A DNA stretch of 64,000 nt from an uncultured Alistipes sp. (GTDB lineage: Bacteria > Bacteroidota > Bacteroidia > Bacteroidales > Rikenellaceae), in the NCBI GenBank assembly GCA_900539755.1, contig UQDC01000004.1:62001-126000 (forward strand). The letters run 5' to 3'. A program made the translations under genes and the position numbers. The number at the start of each line of letters is the position of its first letter. The stretch's first letter is position 1. Below the pieces are notes generated by a model. The model did not search any database. It was not told the origin of the DNA and saw only the letters and a program-made list of their open reading frames with translations. Shown piece after piece: positions 1 to 6,573 of this stretch.

Positions 1-850
1 CAGCCGTAGCGATATTGCCGACTACAACGTCCAGATCAGGATATTTTGCCTTAACACGTTTGAGCATGTTGGGGACATTGATCTGGTGACCGTGTGCTGT
101 ATCGATCACAATTGCATCAACGCCTGCTTCATACAGGGCATCTACACGCTCCATGGTGTCGTGAGTAATACCGACACCAGCCGCTACACGCAGACGACCC
201 TTGTCATCTTTGCAAGCGTTAGGATTAGCTTGAACTTTGGTAATATCTTTATAGGTCAACAGACCGATCAGACGACCTTTTTCATCCACAACAGGCAGTT
301 TCTCGATCTTATTCTGCAACAAAATCTCAGATGCATGTTTCAGGTCGGGGTTGTGTGTGGTGATCAGTTTGTCTTTGGTCATCACCTCGTCGATCGGACG
401 GTGCATGTCACGTTGGAAACGCAAGTCACGGTTGGTCACGATACCGATCAAGGTCTGATCTTCCGTTACAACCGGAATGCCGCCGATGTGGTTCTCTTTC
501 ATCAGCATCAGGGCATCGCCTACGGTATTGTCTTTGCCGATGGTGATGGGGTCGTAGATCATGCCGTTCTCGGCACGTTTGACCTTGCGTACCTGTGCGG
601 CTTGCTCTGCGATACTCATATTTTTGTGAATCACACCGATACCTCCTTCACGGGCGATAGCGATTGCCAGCTCAGCTTCGGTCACGGTATCCATAGCGGC
701 CGAAACGATCGGGGTATTGATGAGTACATTACGAGAAAAACGCGAAGTGATCGATACCTCGCGGGGAAGCACTTCCGAATAAGCCGGGATAAGCAGGACA
801 TCATCGAATGTGAGTCCTTCGGTCTGAACCTTATCAGTAATGAACGACAT
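1..850 (-). CDS. guaB: IMP dehydrogenase, C-terminal part cut off by window edge
   Basis: Inosine-5'-monophosphate dehydrogenase oxidises IMP to XMP with NAD+, the committed step of GMP synthesis in the cytoplasm. The frame opens at an ATG (complement of 848-850) with MSFITDKV, then reads LTFDDVLLIPAYSEVLP and NTPIVSAAMDTVTE, both typical of the family. Two CBS-domain stretches follow (for example KENHIGGIPVVTED), then the barrel resumes with VDAIVIDTAHGHQ. The catalytic Cys loop and the C-terminus lie beyond base 1, so about 283 residues are visible of the usual 490 or so. A TAATTTTG box just upstream fits a short leader. Identification is secure; only completeness is missing. Confidence 0.95.
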   Translation of the reverse strand, partial: MSFITDKVQTEGLTFDDVLLIPAYSEVLPREVSITSRFSRNVLINTPIVSAAMDTVTEAELAIAIAREGGIGVIHKNMSIAEQAAQVRKVKRAENGMIYDPITIGKDNTVGDALMLMKENHIGGIPVVTEDQTLIGIVTNRDLRFQRDMHRPIDEVMTKDKLITTHNPDLKHASEILLQNKIEKLPVVDEKGRLIGLLTYKDITKVQANPNACKDDKGRLRVAAGVGITHDTMERVDALYEAGVDAIVIDTAHGHQINVPNMLKRVKAKYPDLDVVVGNIATA

Positions 851-872
851 GTTGGAATAGTTTAAATTTGGG

Positions 873-880
873 CAAAATTA
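873..880 (-). promoter_or_regulatory. -7 promoter box of guaB
   Basis: On the minus strand this reads TAATTTTG, matching the Bacteroidota -7 consensus TAnnTTTG. It lies 22 bases upstream of the guaB ATG, giving a predicted leader of roughly 15 bases. The assignment rests on consensus and position only. Confidence 0.55.
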
Positions 881-920
881 CAAAAAATCCGGTGAAAAAT
901 CCACACCTTATCGAGGTAAT

Positions 921-1910
921 TTAAACAAATTCTACGCGGACGGCGAAATGTAATTTGGCGAAGTCGCTGTCACATCCGTTCATAGGGGCCTCAGCCTCTG
1001 TTTTATCTAAATACGATGATCCTATTTTAGCCCAAATTTCGGAGAGGTTATCTTGAGAAATCGAGAGGTTGCCGTTCTGATCAATTGTCAGCGATGTATG
1101 TGTTGACAGCGATTCAGCTGTTTTATTTGGTGAATAGTTAGGCGTATGGCAAATAGAGTTAGATTGGATTACCTGTGAATGATTTAGTGGATTCCATCTT
1201 CCGTCAGAGGTTACTTCATTGAAATCGCTTTCGGATTGGGGGATGAAGTGAGGGTAGAGTAAGCATGGATAAGCACCTGGAGGAGGTAATAATTTAACAC
1301 TTTCAACACCCGTAAGCAGACCGTCACGGTTCAAATAACCGCTTAATGGGTAGTATGTGTCTAAGTAACGGGCAGCTTCCGTTAGATGTCCCGAGGCGAT
1401 TAATTGGCGGATAATGGTAGAGCTGACTTTATGGTCATCAACACGCTGTTGTGGAATCTGTTGAAGTCGGAATCCATACCGTTCGGCAAACTTTTCGAGT
1501 GCATTGAAATCTCCCTGTTGACCATGCCCAAGATGATGATCGTAGCCGATTTCCAAAGTGTCGATATGAAGCTTTTGAACCAAATAGTCATGTACGAACT
1601 CTTCGGCCTGCAAACGACTGAATGCCTCTGTGAATGGAATAATGAGTACATTGTCGATTCCCACTCGTGCCAATAGTTCCAACTTCTCAGGCAGTGTATT
1701 GAGCTGACGCAAAGTTTGATTCTTGTGCAGAACCAAGCGAGGGTGGGGATGGAAGGTGATGACAACGCTTTCTCCGGACTGCTGTCGGGCCAATTTACAG
1801 ACATGAGATAAAATCTCACGATGGCCATGGTGCACACCATCATACGAACCGATAGTGACGATCGGTTTGGAGATTGGTGCAAGGTTGTCGAATCCGTGAA
1901 AAATTCGCAT
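921..1910 (-). CDS. ribF: RibF-like FAD synthetase with degenerate riboflavin kinase domain
   Basis: The N-terminal half is an FMN adenylyltransferase (FAD synthetase): nucleotide-binding GSYDGVHHGH at residues 21-30, then TFHPHPR, the IGYDHHLGHGQQGD loop and VSSTIIRQLI. The protein is 329 residues, about the length of bifunctional RibF. The C-terminal half should hold riboflavin kinase, and fragments remain (LSGYLNRDG, then SVKLLPPPGAYPCLLY), but the stretch between them that normally carries the G-x-PTAN ATP/flavin-binding motif is missing. The rest is a low-similarity tail ending VRVEFV. I infer FAD synthetase activity but probably no kinase activity, so another RibF may exist elsewhere. 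The start is the ATG at 1908-1910, one base after the rex stop; an upstream in-frame start would run into rex. The pair looks co-transcribed. Confidence 0.82.
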   Translation of the reverse strand: MRIFHGFDNLAPISKPIVTIGSYDGVHHGHREILSHVCKLARQQSGESVVITFHPHPRLVLHKNQTLRQLNTLPEKLELLARVGIDNVLIIPFTEAFSRLQAEEFVHDYLVQKLHIDTLEIGYDHHLGHGQQGDFNALEKFAERYGFRLQQIPQQRVDDHKVSSTIIRQLIASGHLTEAARYLDTYYPLSGYLNRDGLLTGVESVKLLPPPGAYPCLLYPHFIPQSESDFNEVTSDGRWNPLNHSQVIQSNSICHTPNYSPNKTAESLSTHTSLTIDQNGNLSISQDNLSEIWAKIGSSYLDKTEAEAPMNGCDSDFAKLHFAVRVEFV

Positions 1911-1911
1911 G

Positions 1912-2544
1912 TTACAGGTTGTTCTCTTCAGCCTCTTTGACAAAATAGGCTACCTTTTCAAGTAGGGTGGTGATGTCGTAATTTTCGACAAAGATACCAC
2001 GTGGAAAATTCAATGGCATAGAGGTGAAATTCAAAACCCCTTTGATTCCTGCATTAATAATCGGTACAACCAGTTGTGAAGCGACGGCCGTTGGGGGAGA
2101 GAGAATCACAATTTTTATATCGTGTTGTTCGACGATCTCTTCAAAACGTTCCATCGGGTAGCAGGGAATGTGGTCGATTTCATGTCCAACTTTTTCGGGA
2201 TCGACATCGAAAGCGGTGACAATTTTTAATTTTGAGCGGCGCCCGTTAAAATATTTGGTCAATGCTTGACCAAGGTGTCCCATTCCGATCACTCCAATGT
2301 TGACCACACTGCGATTATCGAGAATGTTGCTGATAAAATCGATCAGTACTTCGACATCGTATCCTTTCTTCGTGTCACTTGAAAAACCGATCAGCATCAA
2401 ATCACGACGGACCTGCACTGCTGTAATGCCATGAATGCCGGCCAAGACGTGTGAAAAAATATGAGTAATGCCCTGCTCATGACAAGACAGCAGGGTGCGG
2501 CGATATTCACTGAGTCGCTCGATCGTCTTTTCGGGAATATTCAT
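1912..2544 (-). CDS. rex: redox-sensing transcriptional repressor Rex
   Basis: Rex senses the NADH/NAD+ ratio and represses fermentation and respiration genes when NAD+ is high. The 210-residue length is standard. Residues 1-80 form the winged-helix DNA-binding domain (SEYRRTLL, then HGITAVQVRRDLMLIG). The Rossmann fold follows, with the dinucleotide motif GMGHLG at residues 87-92, the ribose-contacting AFDVDPEKVG, and VILSPPTAVASQLV in place of the usual VPA region. The C-terminal helix EKVAYFVKEAEE swaps between subunits in the known dimers. It has its own TATCTTTG promoter and appears to carry ribF as the second gene. No clear Rex operator (TTGTGAA-n4-TTCACAA) was seen nearby. Confidence 0.94.
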   Translation of the reverse strand: MNIPEKTIERLSEYRRTLLSCHEQGITHIFSHVLAGIHGITAVQVRRDLMLIGFSSDTKKGYDVEVLIDFISNILDNRSVVNIGVIGMGHLGQALTKYFNGRRSKLKIVTAFDVDPEKVGHEIDHIPCYPMERFEEIVEQHDIKIVILSPPTAVASQLVVPIINAGIKGVLNFTSMPLNFPRGIFVENYDITTLLEKVAYFVKEAEENNL

Positions 2545-2595
2545 GGTGGTACATCGAATTTTGAATCGAATCGTTTTTGCCTAAATTTCCTCCTG

Positions 2596-2603
2596 CAAAG
2601 ATA
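2596..2603 (-). promoter_or_regulatory. -7 promoter box of rex-ribF
   Basis: The minus strand reads TATCTTTG, a perfect TAnnTTTG match, about 52 bases upstream of the rex ATG. I found no convincing TTG -33 element at the expected spacing. Confidence 0.6.
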
Positions 2604-2812
2604 CTATTTTTTTATATGCTTGGTCTTTACGTTGCCGACATCTTTATTTCGCAGGAAGGTTGTGAGATGTCGTTTGCTGCCTCGGATGACGGGTGTGAAA
2701 TGGTGCATTTAGGAATGGATAGCAGCAAAAAACACGATATGATCCGGTAAACCTTGTTCAGTCGTGGGATGAAAACTTGAAATGGCAAGATGAGAGAATT
2801 AGGGAAATGGAT

Positions 2813-2820
2813 TATCTTTG
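2813..2820 (+). promoter_or_regulatory. -7 promoter box of the HAD phosphatase gene
   Basis: TATCTTTG followed by C matches the phylum -7 consensus. It places transcription start near 2827, which excludes the long upstream in-frame start and leaves the ATGs at 2834 and 2846 as candidates. Confidence 0.6.
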
Positions 2821-2845
2821 CGGCGTTTGCAAAATGGATATAAAG

Positions 2846-3505
2846 ATGATCAAAGGGGTAATTTTTGATATGGACGGCGTGTTGGTTGACAATCGTGACG
2901 CGCACATTGAGGCGTTTGAACAACTGTTTGCCAAATATGGTGTCCCGTTCGATCGAGAGAAGTTCATGTGTTGTTTCGGTATGACCAACGATATGATTTT
3001 TGCCCGTCAGGCACCCGAATTGTTGGAAAAACACTCTGTGGCTGAACTTTCGTTGGAGAAAGAGCAACTGTATCGGTCCAATTTTGAAAAAAGTATTGCT
3101 CCGACGCGTGGTTTAGTCGACTTCTTGAAAAGTCTGAAAGCACACGGTATTCGAATTTCAGTCGGTTCTTCAGGCAATACGCGTAATGTGAATTTTGTAC
3201 TGTCACGTTGTCACATTGCTGAGTATTTCGATGCGATTGCCAATGGGGATATGATTTCGCACGGTAAACCCGATCCCGAAGTCTATCTGTTGGCTGCGAA
3301 ATTATTGGGACTCGATCCGTCAGAATGTGTAGTAATTGAAGATGCCCCTGTCGGTATCGAGGCTGCTCGTCGTGCAGGTATGGCTGCTGTGGCACTGGCA
3401 ACTACATTTACCCGCGATCAGATTCCTGACTACGATATTTTGGTTGATGATTTTACGCAACTCTCTTATGAGCAGATCATGCAGTTGCCCAAAAAGCGAG
3501 ATTGA
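2846..3505 (+). CDS. HAD-superfamily phosphatase, beta-phosphoglucomutase-like
   Basis: This is a haloacid-dehalogenase-type phosphatase or phosphomutase of about 219 residues. Motif I is FDMDGVLVD with nucleophile Asp8 and acid/base Asp10. Motif II is VGSSGN, the conserved lysine lies in HGKPDPEVY, and motif IV is VIEDAPVGIEAARRAGM. The cap domain sits between motifs I and II, as in subfamily I proteins such as beta-phosphoglucomutase and phosphoglycolate phosphatase. The substrate cannot be read from sequence. The start is the ATG at 2846, giving the typical MIKGVIFDMDG opening; the ATG at 2834 is an alternative, but it would make the message almost leaderless given the promoter box at 2813. 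It is transcribed divergently from rex. Confidence 0.85.
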   Translation: MIKGVIFDMDGVLVDNRDAHIEAFEQLFAKYGVPFDREKFMCCFGMTNDMIFARQAPELLEKHSVAELSLEKEQLYRSNFEKSIAPTRGLVDFLKSLKAHGIRISVGSSGNTRNVNFVLSRCHIAEYFDAIANGDMISHGKPDPEVYLLAAKLLGLDPSECVVIEDAPVGIEAARRAGMAAVALATTFTRDQIPDYDILVDDFTQLSYEQIMQLPKKRD

Positions 3506-3640
3506 AAGTCAGCACGTAAAGATATGATCGGCCGGTGTTCTAAAACGCGCCGGGGGAAGATAACAAGAAAAAGCGTGGTGAGACTGACTGATTCCTCTCA
3601 TCCGTTGAGGTAAGGTCTGAAATGGGGTCTTGTGTAATTT

Positions 3641-4120
3641 TTATTCTTTGTAGATTAAGGCTACAGCGTGAGCTTCGACACCCTCTTGACGTCCTACAAA
3701 ACCCAATTTTTCGGTGGTCGTTGCCTTGACCGAGACGTTCTCAACCGCAATCTCCATCACGTTGGCTAATGTTTGCCGCATGGTATTGATGTGAGGACGA
3801 ACTTTGGGCCGTTGCAAACAAAGTGTACAGTCCACATTCCCGATTCGGTAACCATGACTGGCCAATAATTCGGTAGTCTTGCGTAACAAAATTTTACTGT
3901 CTATACCTTTATAGGTATCCGAGTTGTCAGGGAAATGCAATCCGATATCTCCCAATGCTGCCGCTCCCAGCAAGGCATCACATAGGGCATGGATGATTAC
4001 ATCCCCATCGGAATGGGCAACACAACCCAATTCATATTCTATCCGAATTCCGCCTAACCACAACTCCAATCCTGGAGCCAGTGCGTGCACATCATATCCG
4101 TGACCGATTCTGAAATTCAT
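3641..4120 (-). CDS. ispF: 2-C-methyl-D-erythritol 2,4-cyclodiphosphate synthase
   Basis: IspF cyclises CDP-methylerythritol 2-phosphate with loss of CMP, the fifth step of the MEP isoprenoid pathway. The 159-residue protein has the zinc-binding GHGYDVH (Asp10, His12), the VAHSDGDVIIHALCDALLGA helix, LGDIGLHFPD, and the C-terminal VSVKATTTEKLGFVGRQEG substrate loop. The start is the ATG at 4118-4120, giving MNFRIGHGYDVH; the longer frame has no homologous N-terminus and overlaps the divergent pepD control region. Size and motifs fit the trimeric family fully. Confidence 0.95.
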   Translation of the reverse strand: MNFRIGHGYDVHALAPGLELWLGGIRIEYELGCVAHSDGDVIIHALCDALLGAAALGDIGLHFPDNSDTYKGIDSKILLRKTTELLASHGYRIGNVDCTLCLQRPKVRPHINTMRQTLANVMEIAVENVSVKATTTEKLGFVGRQEGVEAHAVALIYKE

Positions 4121-4195
4121 ATGTCTGTTATTTTGGATGCAAAATAACGAAATAATGGCTAATTTTACCTCTTGAAAATACAAAACAGAGTTTCC

Positions 4196-5656
4196 ATGTC
4201 AGAAATAGCAAACTTGTCACCCCGTGCGGTGTGGCAGTATTTTGATGAAATTACGCAGGTCCCACGCCCTTCAAAAAAGGAGGGAAAAATTCGTGCATAT
4301 TTGGTAGAATTTGCAAAACGGCATAACCTTGAGCATGCTGAGGATGCTACTGGTAATGTCGTAATTCGTAAACCTGCGACAGCCGGGCGCGAAACATATC
4401 CGACGGTAATTTTACAGAGCCATATGGATATGGTATGCGAAAAAAATGGCGATGTCGAGTTCGATTTTGAGAAGGATACAATCCGTACCCGTATTGATGG
4501 TGAATGGGTACGTGCCGAAGGAACGACGCTCGGTGCTGATTGTGGAATCGGTATGGCTGCAGCATTGGCCATGTTGACCGATTCGAACGTGGAGCATGGT
4601 CCGATTGAGGCGCTTTTCACGGTCGATGAGGAGACCGGTTTGACCGGTGCATTCGGTTTGGGAGACGAAATGTTGACCGGTAAATATCTGATCAATCTTG
4701 ATTCGGAAGATGAAGGCGAGATTTTTATTGGTTGTGCAGGCGGTCTGGATACATTGGGAACGTTTCATTATACTCCGGAACCTGCACCTGCCGGATTGGT
4801 ATGGTTCCGTATCCATCTGTTCGGACTTAAAGGTGGGCACTCCGGTGACGATATCGAAAAGGGCCGAGGCAATTCAAATAAGTTGTTGAACCGTTTCCTC
4901 GCTTACGGGACGGCGGCCTTTGCCTTGCGTTTGGCTGATTTCAACGGCGGAAATTTGCGCAATGCCATTCCGAGAGAGGCGTCAGCGCTGTTTGGTGTTC
5001 CGGTTGAGTATGTAAAACCGATGTTGGCCTATTTCGAAACGTATAAGGCTGATGTATTGGCCGAATATGCGGTAACTGACCCCTCGTTTGAAATCATGCT
5101 GGCCGAAGAGACCGCTCCTGCCGAAGTGGTAGATCTTGCCACACAACGTCGTCTGTTGGATGCCATTTGCGGCCTGCCCAATGGAGTATTGGCAATGAGC
5201 CATGCAGTTGAGGGGCTGGTCGAAACCTCTACGAATCTGGCCTCTGTGAAATTCCCAGAACGGGGAGTGATCGTGGTGACCACTTCGCAGCGCTCTTCTG
5301 TGGGCAGTGCACGCGATGAGGCAGCAGCATCAGTAGAGGCTGTATTGAGATTGGCAGGAGCCGACGTGATTCATTCGGATGGTTATCCGGGGTGGAATCC
5401 AAATCCCGATTCCTACCTGTTGCGTTTGACAGAAAAAACTTATCAGGATCTGTTTAATAAAGCGCCAAAAGTTCGCGCTATTCATGCCGGTTTAGAGTGC
5501 GGCCTCTTTTTGGAGAAGTATCCCCACCTGGAGATGGTCTCTTTCGGTCCGACATTGCGTGGAGTGCATTCTCCAGATGAACGTCTTGAGATTGCCACAG
5601 TGGACAAATTCTGGAAACTGTTGGCAGGCGTGATCTCTGCGATCGAAAAACAGTAG
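4196..5656 (+). CDS. pepD: aminoacyl-histidine dipeptidase (M20C)
   Basis: PepD is a cytosolic zinc dipeptidase that hydrolyses Xaa-His and a broad range of other dipeptides. The 486-residue protein carries the M20 metal ligands: SHMDMV (His, Asp), GADCGIGMAAALA (bridging Asp), DEETGLTGA (catalytic Glu-Glu pair), and NLDSEDEGEIFIGCAGG. The lid domain has GLKGGHSGDDIEKGRGN, and a late HAGLECGLF/VHSPDERLEI block supplies the last His ligand. The start is the ATG at 4196; the earlier TTG would be poor. TAATTTTA just upstream resembles a -7 box. It ends at a terminator shared with the convergent NUDIX gene. It fits with the DPP11 and POT genes in one peptide-use theme. Confidence 0.94.
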   Translation: MSEIANLSPRAVWQYFDEITQVPRPSKKEGKIRAYLVEFAKRHNLEHAEDATGNVVIRKPATAGRETYPTVILQSHMDMVCEKNGDVEFDFEKDTIRTRIDGEWVRAEGTTLGADCGIGMAAALAMLTDSNVEHGPIEALFTVDEETGLTGAFGLGDEMLTGKYLINLDSEDEGEIFIGCAGGLDTLGTFHYTPEPAPAGLVWFRIHLFGLKGGHSGDDIEKGRGNSNKLLNRFLAYGTAAFALRLADFNGGNLRNAIPREASALFGVPVEYVKPMLAYFETYKADVLAEYAVTDPSFEIMLAEETAPAEVVDLATQRRLLDAICGLPNGVLAMSHAVEGLVETSTNLASVKFPERGVIVVTTSQRSSVGSARDEAAASVEAVLRLAGADVIHSDGYPGWNPNPDSYLLRLTEKTYQDLFNKAPKVRAIHAGLECGLFLEKYPHLEMVSFGPTLRGVHSPDERLEIATVDKFWKLLAGVISAIEKQ

Positions 5657-5707
5657 CGAACCGATTAGATTATAGCGTGTATGCGCTAAAACATTATCAA
5701 TAAGAAT

Positions 5708-5744
5708 AAAAAAAGCCCGACTCTATGATCAGTCGGGCTTTTTT
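5708..5744. terminator. bidirectional terminator between pepD and the NUDIX gene
   Basis: An inverted repeat (AAGCCCGACT / AGTCGGGCTT, 8-base loop) is flanked by A-runs on the left and T-runs on the right, so it can end transcription of both convergent genes. Confidence 0.9.
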
Positions 5745-5765
5745 ATTGTGGAGGATACGAACTGT

Positions 5766-6332
5766 TTACCATAATCTGTTGTCGGCCATATATTTCCACA
5801 GAGGAGCGGCATGTAGAGCCTGTTTGATTGCGTCGGTACGCAGTAGTGTTTTGACCTCGTCGAGTGATAGCAGGTGTACGGTCATCTCTTCGGTCGGTTC
5901 GAGATGTTGCGTTGTGATAGGTTCTACATCCGTTGCCAAAAAACAGTGTGTCAAATTGTTGGTCGATCCTGGATTGCCCGAGATCACCATATACTCCTGC
6001 CAGGTGCCGTTGCCGTAACCGGTCTCTTCGCTCAGTTCACGTTTAGCAGACTCCAACGGTGAAGCATCGCTGGTTTCGCAGACGCCGGCACAAAGTTCAT
6101 AAGCCGTTATCCCTAAAGCGTGTCGGTATTGTTTGACAAAGACAAATTTCTGGTCCTTTGTGATGGCCAGGACATTGATCCAGTCGGGATATTCCAACAC
6201 ATAGTAATTGGGAATCTCATTGCCATTGGGCAGCTTCAGATGGTCGCACCGAACCGTAAACCAGGGCTTGCGCGAGAGGTATTCGCTATGTAGTACCTTC
6301 CATCCGGATTGCGTTTTTTTATCGTTTTGCAT
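5766..6332 (-). CDS. NUDIX hydrolase, ADP-ribose pyrophosphatase-like
   Basis: This 188-residue NUDIX-fold protein has the layout of ADP-ribose pyrophosphatases: an N-terminal strand pair (KPWFTVRCDHLKLPNG), VFVKQYRHALG preceding the box, and CFLATDVEP after it. The metal-binding core RELSEETGY is intact. The front of the box is off-pattern: the spacing from Gly (in AGVCETSD) to the Arg is one residue too long, and the Glu of the G-x5-E segment is not there. The catalytic REUxEE part suggests it is still an active hydrolase, but the substrate is uncertain. It converges on pepD and lies downstream of DPP11, from which a terminator separates it. Confidence 0.85.
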   Translation of the reverse strand: MQNDKKTQSGWKVLHSEYLSRKPWFTVRCDHLKLPNGNEIPNYYVLEYPDWINVLAITKDQKFVFVKQYRHALGITAYELCAGVCETSDASPLESAKRELSEETGYGNGTWQEYMVISGNPGSTNNLTHCFLATDVEPITTQHLEPTEEMTVHLLSLDEVKTLLRTDAIKQALHAAPLWKYMADNRLW

Positions 6333-6533
6333 GGTCCGATTGTTTTATAGTTTTTTGAAAATGGGCGTAGATATTAGCTCAGGTGTAGGGTTGTCCTGTC
6401 CGTCTTTTGCGCTTGTTTAGAGTCTGAGTGTCTTTCGGCGGTTGATCAGATAACTGCATGTAATATGTTCGGACACTTTGGGGTAAGCAAACCTCTTATT
6501 GTATAATTTACAGTTGCGACAGAGCGTTAAAGA

Positions 6534-6566
6534 AAACGGGTTGCCGATTATTTCGGCAACCCGTTT
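6534..6566 (-). terminator. terminator after DPP11
   Basis: A 14-bp perfect inverted repeat (AAACGGGTTGCCGA / TCGGCAACCCGTTT, 5-base loop) sits 8 bases past the DPP11 stop. On the minus strand it continues into TTTTCTTT. Confidence 0.88.
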
Positions 6567-6573
6567 GTGGACA

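Noticed and set aside
86..865. 259-residue open frame on the plus strand
   Set aside because: It is the antisense shadow of guaB, whose family motifs read clearly on the minus strand.
2545..2845. Rex operator near rex
   Set aside because: No TTGTGAA-n4-TTCACAA-like palindrome was found; only loose AT-rich repeats such as TCGAATTTTGAATCGA.
2627..3067. 146-residue minus-strand frame between rex and the HAD gene
   Set aside because: It overlaps the HAD catalytic region and the promoter box at 2813 and has no recognisable domain.
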